DNA of 64,000 bases from Ampullaceana balthica (Eukaryota; Mollusca; Gastropoda; Lymnaeidae). This document shows, in pieces, positions 25,066 to 37,654 of the stretch. Each line of letters opens with the position of its first letter. Position 1 is the first letter of the stretch. A program made the position numbers and the translations under genes. The notes beneath the pieces are model-generated. The model made no database searches, was not told where the DNA came from, and was given only the letters and a program-made list of their open reading frames with translations. The stretch is from assembly GCA_944989445.1 (NCBI GenBank), contig CALYLW010000168.1, positions 682,001 to 746,000 of the forward strand, written 5' to 3'.

Positions 25066-25160
25066 GTTTGGTAAGGGAGATAATTTAACACTTACTTGGT
25101 AAGGGAGAGAATTGAACACTTTGTAAGGGAGAGAATTGAACACTTGGTAAGGTGAGAATA
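25066..25160. repeat. Short 24-bp repeat (about 4 degenerate copies)
   Basis: TTGGTAAGGGAGAGAATTGA plus ACAC recurs with small deletions. Confidence 0.75.
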
Positions 25161-27130
25161 AGACACTGGGTTGATTGACAGAAGCGTGCTGCACTTGTTG
25201 CGCATTTACAGCGAAGAGTTAATAAACTTGCGGCGATTGCAGGTGGTTCAATGGGCGGTAAACTATTGCAGTATGATTTAGAGTATTGTGTAGGAGTGTT
25301 GTATTTGAGTGTATTGTGTGAGTGATGGATAGGACATCATTGGAGAAGACACGTGAGGTTACTATTGAGGCGTTGAAACATATTTGCCCCCCCCCCTTTC
25401 TTCCACGAAAGACGCTTGCAGATGGCCAAAACCGTGACCGAATAGAAATAAAGAAGAACCAATCCGCCTGAGATAGACCACCCCTCGGCAAAACTTCCAC
25501 CGCCATTGGTAAAAACAAATGTGGTTACGTAAGTTTAGGACTTGGTCAAGAGTAAAGAAGACAAGTTGAAGCGAATTTGGGAGGTGGTCAATATAGTTTA
25601 GAAGTATATAAAAGGAGTTGAAGGAATTTGAGGACGAGTAGTATTAATTCTAAAACACTGCAATTGATGGGCACTCTGTAGGTGAATGCCAAGTCACAGA
25701 AGACTTGAAGCCACTGACCTCAAATAGTATTTATCATATAAATAAATGTCTAAAGTAAAAGTTCACATTGCCAAAGAAAAAAAAACAACAGGTCGTAGTT
25801 TAAGACCCCCTGCAATGACTATCACGCGAGATAACGTGTTAAACAGAAGTGTATCTCGCACACGGCTCGTTAGGGATCTCCCGGCTCAGTTGACGACAGT
25901 GTGGGAGTTGTCATATTGACTTTCTAGGGTGGATCCAAGTTCAATAACTCTGTTCAATTTACGTGGAAGGACTATGTCCCCTTGAGAGATGGGGAGTATG
26001 TGAGAGGTGGGAAAACTGAAGTAACGTAAAAGGGAAGGAAGCCAGATAACAGTATTATAGCAGAGTTAATTGCACTACAACAAACCTGTCCCTACATTTA
26101 TGAAAGCTGTGAGGTTGACAATGAGAACCTACGCCCTGAGGGCATCATATTTCTTTTGGTTTATAAATTTTATTTTTTTCTGCCCGTAAATGCGAGAGAA
26201 TTTTTAAAATTTGATCACTCATGTTTGAGAAGTTGCAAGGACACAAGCCATCAGCAGGTTGGCGGTCCCAATAAGATTAAGTCCCCTGTAAATGCCAAGA
26301 GCCACATATTGTCTTAATATGACATCATCAGTGGGCCGCGTGGTTAGAATGTCACGTTATTACTGAACTGCATGGATGTGGAATTGAACTGTGTAGGTAT
26401 ATCATTGTAATATTATATACTTAGATTTTTAATCCATTGTTCACATACATTACATCAATAAAAATTCAGATGCATTTTTCTTTCTTAGAATGGGATACAA
26501 AAATGTACGTTTCAAAATTACAGAAACAAGTAATTCCATTTGAATCCTTCGGCAACACTTGGCTGTGACCAGCAAAATCTGCACCATGGTTCAAGCCAAA
26601 CATTTTTGGTGCAAACCTACCCCCCTGCGCAAAAAAAAACAACAAAAACAACCAACAACAACAAACAACATAAGTCACATATTTCTCTAAAATTTATTGA
26701 AAAGTTTTGTACCTCCAAAGAAGATGTCCGTGGTGATTTTTTCTCCCCCTTCCCCTCCGGTACTACATGGAAAGACGTGCACAGACCACGCCGTTTAAAT
26801 CGCCATTTTGACCACCACTTTGATTTTAAACCAACGAAACGTGAGTTATGTATACGGCACTAAAGAAGAGAGAAGTATAGGACTTAAATGAATCTAATTT
26901 GAGATGAAATTTTCGAAAAAAAATATATATTTATATTAGCGCAATATAATGAAATTGACCTACTCTTCAAAGTGTCAGGAATTCTTTAACTCCTGGTACT
27001 TTAATCTTTGGGGTTAAATTATTTAAAACTAACACACGCGCCAACCCAACAAATGAGAATAAAAACATTTGTCACGTGTCATGTCACATCTATGTCATCC
27101 GATGCTCAATGTTATAATGCAGCAGCGTCT
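25161..27130. other. Intergenic sequence, nothing recognised
   Basis: Moderately AT-rich with scattered short open frames of no recognisable family. No inverted-repeat element or array was identified. Confidence 0.5.
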
Positions 27131-27149
27131 AATTTACTCCGTGGATAGT

Positions 27150-27262
27150 AGTTGTGCATTGCAATGCTTGTGGCTGGTACCAATGGCAGTGCAATGCATG
27201 TGGATGGTACCAATGGCAGTGCAATGCTTGTGGGTGGTACCAACGGCCAGTGCAATGTATGT
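27150..27262. repeat. 30-bp repeat (about 4 copies)
   Basis: GCAATGCTTGTGGCTGGTAC plus CAATGGCAGT recurs with point differences, the last copy partial. Confidence 0.85.
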
Positions 27263-27934
27263 GGATTGCAATGCACGACTTGATACACACACTTTCCCTC
27301 ACGATACGCTGCTCACGTGTACTTGTAGATTGCTCGGCTGTCACGAGACACAGAGACACGTGCTACAATTTCCCACTCCCCCACGACAGCTTGGTATTTT
27401 GGGGAAATCACGATAATTACTATGTACTGGCACAACTGCCCAATTATTTTAACGATAGCCGCTGATTTGTTTTGTTTGTTTGTTTGATTGTTTTTTTTTG
27501 TTGTTTTTTTGGCGTAAACGTTGTCTAAAGTTTGACAGCGGTTCGTTGATTTCGATGATGTGGGCTCCGAATTTTCGCTCATCAAAATAGTTAACAATCA
27601 ACTTTTAATGTAGGTTTATAACATTTTCGAACACTTTCATGCATGTGTTTCGACTAATAAAACTTTTTCTTGTTAACGGCTGGTCAAAGCTCTCAAAGAA
27701 AGTAATGGAACCAGTCGTATTGAAGTTTGGAAAGAGATAAAATAACAGAAAAACGATGTTTCCTGGTTCTGTTTAAATAAAAAATCATGAGAACAAGAAA
27801 TAAGTTTTAACAAATACAAAAAAAAACAACTATTGTTTAGAGTCCGCTGTGGAATCAGCTATGGATTTGGCTATTTTTATATAGCTCATATAAGAAAAAA
27901 AGACATTTTGGTCCCCCGCCCCAAATGAGTGTCA

Positions 27935-28072
27935 ATGTTTAGTTTAACATTTAATTAAAAAAAACCCATCCGTGTTTAGTCAGATATAAAGGACAAACAT
28001 GCATACATACTTTGATTTATATATGTATATATATCATCATATATATATTTACCCTCAATTATCCTGCCGTCA
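27935..28072 (+). repeat. Dispersed repeat, uninterrupted copy
   Basis: It joins in one piece the two halves found at 15065-15142 and 18773-18812, and so serves as an empty site for the insertion there. Confidence 0.7.
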
Positions 28073-28578
28073 TGGGCGTCGCTAGGAATTTTTCTAGGGG
28101 GGGGGGCGCAAAAAAAAATCACTTTTTAAATTTTAACTGACAATGCCATACAGGTACAATTTTCAATTAAATTCAAGTTCAGTATAAAATAAGGGTCGAA
28201 AAAACACTTAGAAATTAATAAGACTTACAAATTAGCGCTGTAATAGCTAAAATACAACATTTATTAATGCATTTAATAAATTAAAAACTTAAGTTCTCAC
28301 GAGAAAATGGAATTTTGCTGTGAAATAATATACGTGTAGAAACTGCAGGATTACCAAGGATCGATATTAGAAATTTTTTTACAAGCTAAAAAAAATCAAA
28401 AAGTAGACCAATCGCGGGATTCCGAACTGCCGTTATTAGAAGATTTTGGGGCATCTGCAGCATCTGACTTATCATTGACACTGAGGACAACAGTACACTT
28501 TCAACAGCCAGACACAACTGAAGCAACTGTTCCTAATTTGATTGTCGCTGACACTTATTCATTTCCTAAATTTCATAT

Positions 28579-28612
28579 ATATATATATATATATAAATAT
28601 ATATATATACAT
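28579..28612. repeat. (TA)n microsatellite
   Basis: Alternating TA with one interruption. Confidence 0.85.
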
Positions 28613-28812
28613 CTATCTAATACATAATCGCCCTACGTATGCGTGTGTCTCCCCGTCGAAAGGCGCGCAAAAAGGCGCGCAAAATTATTATCATTAATTA
28701 AAAAATTTTCGCTGTAAAAATATTATATGCCGTCATTGTTTTAGCACGGAACGTCAATTACCGAAACAACGCACGAACTATGCGTGTGTGTGAGCCTTAG
28801 CAGGATTTTACA

Positions 28813-29584
28813 CTAGTATATAATAATAGGCAATGTTGTGTGCGGTCATCGATAGCGATTGGTCCCTCAAACTCCTACAGACTCCTACAGCCAATCACTG
28901 GCGGAGAAAAATTATGTCTCATTTACATATTAAACGACGTTCAAAACGAGTTATTTTTGGTGCAGTTTTTTTTCCAAGAGTTTATTTTTAGCGGTGCGCG
29001 TTGGGTTTTGTAATCAAAAACTTTGCATTTGCGTATTTATTATAACTCTGGACACACCGCGGTGTAGGGGGGGGAGGTAGGGTCTCTTGACAAACCACTG
29101 TGTGGGGAGGTAGGGTCTCTGGACGGACGGGGGATGGATAATGTTGATATTACTCTAATTTATAGTATTTTTGACGTGATACACATGTATGGTGGTAGAG
29201 ACGGCGGATCTCTCGACAAACTGCGGTGGAGGAGATGTAGCGTCTCGCGACAGACCGCAGTGTTGGGGGGGGGAAGTAGGGTCTCTAGACAGACCACGGT
29301 GTGGGGGAAGGTAGGGTCTCTGGAAAGACCGCGGTGTGGGTGTAGTGTCTTTGGAAAGAGCGCGGTGTGGGGGGGGGGAGGTAGGGTCTCTGGACAGACC
29401 ACGGTGTGGGGGTAGGGTCTCTGGACAGACCGCGGTGGGGGGTGTAGGGTCTCTTGACAGACCGCGGTGTGGGGGGAGGTAGGATCTCTGTGTAGACGGG
29501 GGTGGGTAATGTAGTGATGTCCTTCCATGAACTTCACAGGTCACCCTACACTTATTCCCGTCTTTAGACGGGCTTTGTTGCTAG
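28813..29584 (+). mobile_element. Non-autonomous Helitron carrying an internal minisatellite
   Basis: It shares TATATAATAATAGGCAATG, GCGATTGGTCCCTCAAAC and GAGTTATTTTTGGTGCAGT with the 4941-5253 copy. The 3' end has a perfect 16-nt hairpin CCCGTC-TTTA-GACGGG (29557-29572), then CTTTGTTG and the terminal CTAG followed by T. The 5' TC is not clear, so the left boundary is approximate. It is longer than the 4941 copy because of the internal array. Confidence 0.78.
29045..29520. repeat. G-rich minisatellite inside the Helitron (about 30-bp units)
   Basis: Units of the form GGGTCTCTGGACAGACCGC plus GGTGTGGGGGGAGGTA recur with variable length, about 14 copies. Each unit contains a GGTCTCT..AGACC inverted motif. 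The Helitron copy at 4941 has only one related stretch at the equivalent place. Confidence 0.82.
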
Positions 29585-29589
29585 TATAT

Positions 29590-30295
29590 ATATATAATCT
29601 CTTTGATTATGTGAGTAACAAAGTCAAATTTAATTATGTTGATTTTTTATCTACATTTAAGTTACTCATCTTTAAATTATAAAAAAAATATAAATAAAAA
29701 AATTGCCTTTTTAAAATAATAATTATTTTTTTGGTTTGTTTGTCTGGATTTAGGTAGGTACGATCGATAGGTACGAAAATCATAACATTTCATTTTCATT
29801 GTATCCCTAAATATGGGGATCGAAGTTAAGTGGCGTGCCACTTATATAATCGGCCACTACTAGAGATATGCTCCTGACATTCTTATAATAGTTAAGGATG
29901 CATTTAGATTAACCTTATTATATTAATTTCACAGTCTTTAAAGATAAAAAATGCAATAATTAAAATGTATTTTTTTTTCAAATTTAATTTTTTGTAAACT
30001 TAAGTTCAAGTTACTAGAATTAATTTTTTTAGTAACACAAGTCAATAATAATATTTCTCAAAGTTTTGTAAATTTAATTTCAAAAGACTTTAAAATACAC
30101 TAACAATTATTATCTTGTCACCTAGATTTCCCCAGGAACAGCGCAATAGATAAAAATATATTTGTACCGGTGCATTGTGGTCCAACAATTACGGGCAAAA
30201 AAATTGTAATGCGCATCAGATGTTCCTTCTCACTGATAAAATATAGAGCCTATTTGTACACCCATATAGTTGTAAATATAATTGCATTATGGATT
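29590..30295 (+). repeat. Dispersed AT-rich repeat, copy 2
   Basis: It aligns with 15180-15870 as described there, and abuts the Helitron terminus directly on its left. Confidence 0.72.
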
Positions 30296-30302
30296 TGGCC
30301 AT

Positions 30303-30390
30303 AGCGTCATTGTGACTCAGCTATGGAGTCAGCTATGGAGTCAGATGTGGAGTTAGCTATGAAGTTAGCTATGGAGTCAGCTTGTGTTTG
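30303..30390. repeat. 12-bp repeat (about 6 copies)
   Basis: AGCTATGGAGTC-type units in tandem. Confidence 0.75.
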
Positions 30391-31044
30391 AGAAAATGAT
30401 GGAAGCGGAGCTGATGTACATGTTTATATATTTTTAACGGACGTTAGCTAACAAAGCCAAAATATAAGTTTTTTCAAAAGATTACTTGAGTCACATAATT
30501 AAACAATGTCAATGTGAATCGACCTGATAGATGAAGTAACAAAAACGGTTGAAGATAATTTTTTAACGGGGTAATGACGCCAATGACGTCATCGATTTAT
30601 TTAACAACATTCAGCAATGTGTCCAGTATCAGCATTTTTCTCTATATATTCAAAATGCTCAACAACAAGGCATTTTGGTAGTCATGGCCTATTCATGGTA
30701 TTCATTCACTAATATGGTCAAGAAAGGTTATTGGATTTAAAAACAAAATGAGAGTGTTTACGACTTAAGGTATTTGGATAAGTATGTCATTAAGGATGGG
30801 TCGATGGGCGAATGGATGTATGGATGGGTGTATGAATGAATGGATCTATTCGCGTGGTTAGTTTTCAAGTAAAGGTCTCCAAGTCTTAAAGCCATATAGA
30901 TCTACATGTGAATTTGACCAGTATAATTAATAGACAGCAAGCGAGAATTAAATGTTTATCGATTAGGGACAATTTTGAGGTAATTATATTTTTAAACATC
31001 GTATATTTAAGTGGTTCAAACAAAAAACAAAAAAAAAGTTGTAT

Positions 31045-31620
31045 CGCCCTCTCAAGTTATTAAATCCCTTATATTAACTTCACCGCCGTCTCTGTCTCTC
31101 TGTCGTTCTGTCGTCATCTCTCTCAGTCTGTCTTGGGCGGGCGGAAAAACAAAAGTAAAAAATGACCCACTTCCCGTGATCCGATCGAGCTGAAATTTGG
31201 CACACGGACCCGTCTCACCTAACAATGCATCGTATCAATATTTCAGATCGATTGAACGTACCGTAATTAAATTAATGCATTTTTAGTTTATCCTAATATA
31301 ACGTATGTAATTCAAATTCACGGTTTGTTATTTTTTTTTCACGTGAGATCTCAGTTCGCGCGTTGACGCGACCCATCGAAGTACCGGCGTGCTTTTGTTT
31401 ACATTTTACGTGTCATGTTGAGCTCGCCCTAGGGTTATGAAGCTAAGTTGAGTTAAGAAAGATTCAGTCTGTAAATGTTTGTCGAGTTTGAAAATAATCA
31501 ATACTGTTAGTTATGTCTCATATATAAGGGATTTATAATCAAAAACTTTGTTTTTACGGGTTTGTTTTATTTTCAATTATGTTTTGTACAACAAGATCGC
31601 TTTAGGGCGATAACTCACTC
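31045..31620. repeat. Dispersed repeat related to the Helitron family
   Basis: The stretch TTATAATCAAAAACTTTG near 31530 matches the Helitron cores at 5117 and 29005. Inverted motifs AAATCCCTTATAT (31062) and ATATAAGGGATTT (31521) flank about 450 bp. The inner sequence GCTGAAATTTGGCACACGGA looks like a dispersed repeat. Boundaries are uncertain. Confidence 0.45.
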
Positions 31621-32126
31621 AGAGAGGCTCACGTTTGGAATCACAGGAAGAAAGAAGGATTGATCACGGCACTATAGAACATGGTTTTAACAAGACTTTG
31701 ATTGTGGAAGCTTTAATATTATTTTTTTCCATGAATGATTGAAATATATTCGCCACCGTTTTATTGTTGTAGACTGTCGGGTAATTTTTGATAGGCTTAC
31801 AGAATTTCAAAATTTATTTAAAGACAATCTAAGAAAAGAAAAAAAAAGGAAAAAGGTTGGGGTCGGGGACGAGAGGAAGTAGGTTATTAATTTTTCGAGA
31901 TTTAGTATGCCCGGGATGGGAGGAAGAAGGGCGTCTTCACAAAAAAGAAATTCGTAGATTTATTTTACAAATCAACAGCGCTCATCCTGGAAAATTGACA
32001 GACCACACATAGGATAGTGAATAGCTCCATCCGAATGCTTAAAACAAATCTTGTGTTGGAAAATGTGTTGTAACAAATGATTCTGGGAGACATAAATCGC
32101 TCCTTTAGTACTCAGTGTGTTCAATG

Positions 32127-32335
32127 CAGAGGCGTCACTAGGGGTGTGCGGGGAGGGTGCGGATCGAACCGGGTGACGGCATCACAAGGGGTGACACCAA
32201 AATATACATTTCTGTATGTTCCCGTTATTTGGCACTGGCAGACTTGGAGGAGGTCTGTGGGAGTGAGTCGTGAGTAGGTGACACCATGAGTCACCACACT
32301 GACTGACGTCGACCCTATGCCTATTGATGCCTCTG
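32127..32335. mobile_element. hAT-type MITE, CAGAGGCGT family, copy 2
   Basis: Ends CAGAGGCGTCACTAGGGG and TTGATGCCTCTG, flanks GTTCAATG and GTTCAACG (7 of 8). Shares CCGGGTGAC and TTCCCGTTA with the copy in the Syt1 intron at 12220-12408. Confidence 0.85.
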
Positions 32336-32738
32336 GTTCAACGTTTGTGTAACGTACTTTGTTCAGTTATGAAATTATTTCTAAAAAAAACAAATACAAG
32401 CTATGATTAATTTAGGTTTTTACCATGCAACCTGCTTTAATATCTGACAAGTTAACCGTACTTTGAATTCACGAATACGTAAGCCAGACAATAAAAAAAA
32501 AGAATCGGTTAAAATGTATGTAAAATGTAAACATGTGCCAAAAGATAATCTTGTATACTCCTGCGAAAATGAGTTTATCCATGTTGATTGTCCAAAGATC
32601 ATAGGTATCTAATTGGATTAAAAAGTGGAAAAGTTTTAATGAGAGCTGTATTATTTTGTAGCTACCAGAGAGGAAGTGGCTGCCACAAATATAGCGAAAA
32701 TTCGCCCTGAACTGCTCAAAGTTTATTGTAGATTCCCC

Positions 32739-32902
32739 CAATGTTCCCGCTAATGTTCCGTAGCCCATTTTAATGTGAAATAATTTACACCCCACAAACA
32801 TGGATATAGTATTTTCCTCATCAAAATTTACTGCGCGGTAATTCTAAACTGCTGCGCGGCGTCGGTAACATATCTGTGGCCACGCAGCTAAAAGGGAACA
32901 AT
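32739..32902 (+). mobile_element. CAATGTTCC-family MITE, degenerate
   Basis: Begins CAATGTTCCCGCTAATG, contains CTGCGCGGTAATTCTAAACT and ends AAAAGGGAACAATT. The target duplication is not recognisable. Confidence 0.7.
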
Positions 32903-33392
32903 TTTTATTTAGAGGGACCATGTCTCTTTATTGGAGCACATACATTTATGGGATTAGGTCTATTACTGAGACCTCGTCTACTTATTTTGCCAACTCTCTT
33001 TAAGCGGACTACGTCAGTAAATGGTACCAGGTTGCCTTGACAAACTCTCTTTATGTGGAAATGTATTATTAAAGCTTCCAGTTTCATTCACCGTTAACGT
33101 GCTTCAGAAGACAATTGGCCTTTTTCTCCCCATTCTTTAGGCCAACCTGATAGCCACGTGACATGTATAGAAAATATACTGTGTTTAGAAATCCAATCTC
33201 GAATAATCAACTTTTGATATAAATCTAACCTTAAAATCAACTTTTGTATAAATATAATCTTGAAAATCAGCTTTTTTTAGAAAATAAATATTTCAATATA
33301 AACATAAATTTAAAAAAAACAAGAAGTATTTTTGAAAACGTAATTTTGTAGAAGTCTAATCTTGAAAATATATTTTTGTAGAAACTATACAA

Positions 33393-33663
33393 GGGGCCGT
33401 CCATAAAGTACTTCACGCTCCAGGGGGGGAGGGGGTGTAAGAAAGTGTGACAGTTTGTGACAGGGGGAGGGGGTCCGGCGATGTGTGACGTCACGCTGTT
33501 TTATATTAAATATTAATTATTTTGTTAATAAAAAAAACAAAATTTTTGTTCGAAAGTGTGACATACTTTGGGGGGGGGTGTTTTCCCGAGATTTGTGACA
33601 GTGACAGGGGGAGGGGGGGTAAAAATGGTCCAAAATAGCGTGACATACTTTATGGACGGCCCC
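33393..33663. mobile_element. Harbinger-like MITE, family A, copy 1
   Basis: A 271-bp element with ends GGGGCCGTCCATAAAGTACT and ACATACTTTATGGACGGCCC(C). Flanks CAA and TAA. The interior has G-rich runs and an AT-rich centre. No coding capacity. Confidence 0.82.
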
Positions 33664-34228
33664 TAACGAAAATCGAATGTCAATTGAAATATAACTTTAA
33701 CCCCTCCACAACTGCCAATATAAATCTATCAGCGTAAAGCGCCCTCTTAAGAAAATTTATTTCAATAATACTCTGAAAGTAAAGGCGCACAAAGATAATT
33801 TCGGTTTGTTTGTTCAAGGATAGAACATGAACCAAATAAATGGAGAATTGTTACATAAGAGAGGTAAATGCAAACAAAAATAAAAACAAGCTGAAGATGA
33901 TATTAAGGAAGGAAGATCACGAGAATCAAACAGGAATGAATTCTTACTAAAGTGAAAATAGATCAACATGTCTCGAGCTGAGGTGAGGGCGGATGGAGAT
34001 GGAGGGGGGGGGGTTGGTGGTGGTTGTCATGAGAAGCCAGTAGTTCCGTCGGGGAGTACTGCAATCAACGCCCTCGTAATGACACGAGTTATCTGTAATT
34101 ATGCACAGGGAATGGCAGTGGTGAGCCTAAATGGGTCACAACCTTTGAACTCTGTGTGTACACACAGGGACATGCGTGCACGTGGGTTAGTGTCACGTGT
34201 TCATACCAACGACTACGTGCATGGGTTG

Positions 34229-34665
34229 GGGACCGTCCATAAATGACGTCACGCACCTAAAAAAAAAGGGGGGGGGGAAGGGGGTCACACTTTTGTGACG
34301 ATGTGTGACGAGGGAAGGGGGGGTGTTAAAAGAAACGTGAATCACATTTTAAAAAATGCGCAATTTTAAATAAAAGTTCCACTTAAATATTTTATTGCTT
34401 TCAATTTATTTAATCACGTTTTTAAGGGCTTCACGCGTATTAGGATATTACAATGCAGCTGTACACTAAATACATGCTTAAATGACAAAAAATTTATTTG
34501 AAACATGCTCAATTTCAAATAGAAAATAAGACTTACAAGGGTTGGCAAAGTTTTATGACGTTCTATTGGAGGGGGGTGGGTCTACGTTTTGAGACGTCGC
34601 GTGACGAGGGGGGAGGCGGGTGAACAATCGGCCAAAATCGCGTGACGTCTTTTATGGACGGTCCC
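34229..34665. mobile_element. Harbinger-like MITE, family B, copy 2
   Basis: A 437-bp element with ends GGGACCGTCCATAAATGACG and CGTCTTTTATGGACGGTCCC, flanked by a perfect 3-bp TTG duplication (34226-34228, 34666-34668). A 3-bp duplication is the usual PIF/Harbinger signature. Confidence 0.85.
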
Positions 34666-34929
34666 TTGGTTCATCTCTTGACGACTCAAAGTTACAGAAC
34701 ATTTAAGAGCGTTGTATTTGAAAGTTGTTTTGGTCTAACGAAGTTACAAATGAGGCATAAGATGGTTAATATCGTCACAACGTGCAAACAGTTGAAGTTG
34801 TTGGGACTTAATAATTTTTTTTATTCGGACAAAGCATTTCAAGAGATAAAAACACGAGACTTATAAAAATATGGCAACAAGGCAACACATCTAGACCAAA
34901 TAGACAGATCTAGCGCCAGTAGACACATT

Positions 34930-35178
34930 GTGGCCGTCCATAAAGTACGTCACGGTCCAGGGGGGGTAAGAAAGTGTGACAGAAGGGAGGGGGGGTCCAG
35001 CGATGTGTGAGGTCACGGTGTTTTATATTAAATTTTAATTATTTTGTTTAAAAAAAAATATTTTTTTTTATCGAAAGTGTGACGTACTTTGTGGGTGGAC
35101 GGGTCCGAGATTTGTGACAGGGGGAGGGGGGAGTTAAAATGGTCCAAAAATAGCGTGACGTACTTTATAGACGGCCCC
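34930..35178. mobile_element. Harbinger-like MITE, family A, copy 2
   Basis: A 249-bp element with left end GTGGCCGTCCATAAAGTACG and mirrored right end, flanked by a perfect 3-bp ATT duplication (34927-34929, 35179-35181). Confidence 0.83.
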
Positions 35179-35440
35179 ATTGAGCCTCGGTAGACAAATC
35201 TAAGCCCCACTGATGATCACGATGGCTTTCTTTTCTTACGCCAACCGTCCATGCTATAAATAGCCAAGCATGTTCTTTGCGCTCTGTGCAAAAACTCTCT
35301 CAATTATAAAAATAAAAGTCTTCAAAATTTTCTTAAATTTATTTTTGTTGTCACACTCTTTCAAAAATTTTGGAAGACTGTTCCATAATTTTGTTAATAA
35401 AGTAATGGGGGTGAGACTGCAATCAGGCTTTTAAAAAGTT

Positions 35441-35790
35441 AAATGCATAAAATAAAAACAGGGTATTAGTAGGCCTGACAGGACGTAACACAACAGCGAA
35501 CGTTTCGGCAAAGAGCCTTTTTCAACGGACAAATAGTACACAGATGAAACGAATAAAACGAAATAATAGAAAAAAAAACACTTAGCTGCGGTGAAATCCA
35601 AGTAGTCCAGTAGAGATCCTCTACTTGGACTACTTGGATTTCACCGCAGCTAAGTGTTTTTTTCTATTATTTCGTTTTATTCGTTTCTTTTGTACTATTT
35701 GTCCGTTGAAAAAGGCTCTTTGCCGAAACGTTCGCTGTTGTGTTACGTCCTGTCAGGCCTACTAATACCCTGTTTTTATTTTATGCATTT
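35441..35790. repeat. 350-bp near-perfect palindrome
   Basis: The left arm AATGCATAAAATAAAAACAG through CACTTAGCTGCGGTGAAATC is mirrored by the right arm ending CTGTTTTTATTTTATGCATT. The centre is at TAGAGATCCTCTA (near 35616). Arms are about 174 nt with only a few differences, for example around ACACAGATGAAACG versus its mirror. A transcript would fold into a long hairpin. Confidence 0.93.
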
Positions 35791-37079
35791 ACCATAATTT
35801 TGTTGCAGCTAATTCAAAGGATGGTAATGTAAGTGCGCGTGCAGAGCTTCCTCGAGGATTGGAGGGACTTCTTAAAGCGGGATATAAGCTGACATTTGAG
35901 TAAACAAGTACATCTAGAAACAATAACTGAGAGTGGTAAATTTAAGTCAAATAACTTGTGAAAAACTAAAAGTGTTTTAAAAATGATTTTTCCATGCAAT
36001 TGAAATTGAATCACAGCGTCTCGTGCTCCATACTTTTTTTCAAGCACCATCGGCCGGACTGGTAAAATTGACGCGTCTGGCCGGAAACGGCCCTCGGGTC
36101 GTAGTTTTGTGACACATGTTAAAAACAGGGGTTCAGAAAACAAAGCAAAAGAAATAATTATAGACGTTGACCGAGTTCTGCTATGGCGTTGGCGTTTGCT
36201 AAATATGATAACTGTCCCTGGTTATATCGTGCCGTTAACATTCTGTCAAAACATCCTTGGGGCTTATATGTAAACAAAATATGGGTGAGACTGGGATCGG
36301 GCTTATAGAGTAATAGGTGGATGACTTGTAAACAGGGTATGAGTGAGTCTGACAGGACGTAACAAAACGCAGTTTACAAGTTATCCATCTATTAGGCGTA
36401 TATGTAGTGGCTCAAGATGGGTGCTATCACAGTTATGACACATAACATAGTGACACAACACCCCCACCGCCCCACTCCACTGACACACAAAAAGATAAAA
36501 CAAGGGAACTCATCATCCTCCGAGAGTTCAGTTACGCTAATGACGGTTATTTCAAAAGCCGGGTGGGGTCGGAAAATGCCACCGATGACGAGCTAGTTGC
36601 TGCGGACAGGTCACCACCGCTCAGTGGCTGGGGAGAGACTATAGTTGGCAGGACGGAGGTCCACCGTGTAAATATTCAACCATGGCTCGATATAAAGTGA
36701 CTCCTTGAAAAAAAAATCTTACTACTATATTAATGTTTGCAAATACGGACCTTTTTTATAACATAGATTTATGTCCAAACACCGAATGCTGCTAGTTGTC
36801 CAACGCTGTGACTGTGTGTTTGTTTGAATAGTTTGAATAGGGACGACAGAAAATACACGATGTAGGGTAGTCTTGTTTGTTTTAAATTTGGGAGACAGAA
36901 AGGATAGCTGATAGCTGTATTCTGTGATTCTTTTGTTGACAATGAACCTTAAACCAAAGCAAAACACTTCTGTTGCGTGTGCCCTTGACCTTGAATAGAC
37001 CCTATAATCCCACTCCCAATGAACATCAAACTCACAGCATTATCGATTGGAGAACTGATTATCGCTACAACATCTTCTC

Positions 37080-37375
37080 CGTGCAGTGTACACATTCTTA
37101 CACGGATGAAAAGTGCTGCACTAGTGTACACAGTACAGATGTAGTGTGCTACATTAGTGGACATAATATAGATTATAGCATGCTACAATCGTGCACATTA
37201 TATATATGTAGTGTGCTATTTTAGTGTACATAATGTAGATGTAGTGTGCTACATTAGTGCACAGTGCACATGTGCACATGCCATAGATGTAGTGCAATAC
37301 ATCGTGCACATTATATATAGATGAAGTGTGCACAATGGGGCACACAATATAGATGTACAAAACATTTGGGACTAA
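37080..37375. repeat. Degenerate repeat, GTAGTGTGCTACATTAGTGC units
   Basis: About 8 imperfect units of roughly 30-35 bp with alternating TGTGC/GCACA and ATATAGATGTAG motifs. Confidence 0.65.
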
Positions 37376-37654
37376 GTGCACAATGTTTACAATAAATAGG
37401 TCTGTAATAACATTATTTATTTAACGCTGACGTGGGTCGGCATCAGACCTGTTTTAATAGTTAAAATACAGGGCTCAAGTTCAGCAAATGATCAAATAAG
37501 AAATGGTTTCTATGCCTGATTGCAGTCTCACCCCCATTACTTTATTTTTTATGCGGTAGCTCACTGTGACAACATCTTCGTCACATAATCTTAACAAGGT
37601 CGTTATTATCTTTCCCACAACACGCAATCTAAGAGAGTAAATATATTTAACATC

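Larger units (their letters stand above)
35397..37545. repeat. 2.15-kb segment bounded by perfect 32-bp inverted repeats
   Basis: The 32 bases at 35397-35428 (ATAAAGTAATGGGGGTGAGA onwards to AATCAGGC) recur exactly in reverse complement at 37514-37545. Similarity stops sharply on both sides. Inside are a 350-bp palindrome (35441-35790) and a smaller foldback at 36283-36395 sharing ACAGGGTAT and TCTGACAGGACGTAAC. No transposase was recognised. Confidence 0.75.

Noticed and set aside
29134..29544. Pro/Arg-rich frames (LSRDPTSPP repeats)
   Set aside because: They follow the G-rich minisatellite inside the Helitron.
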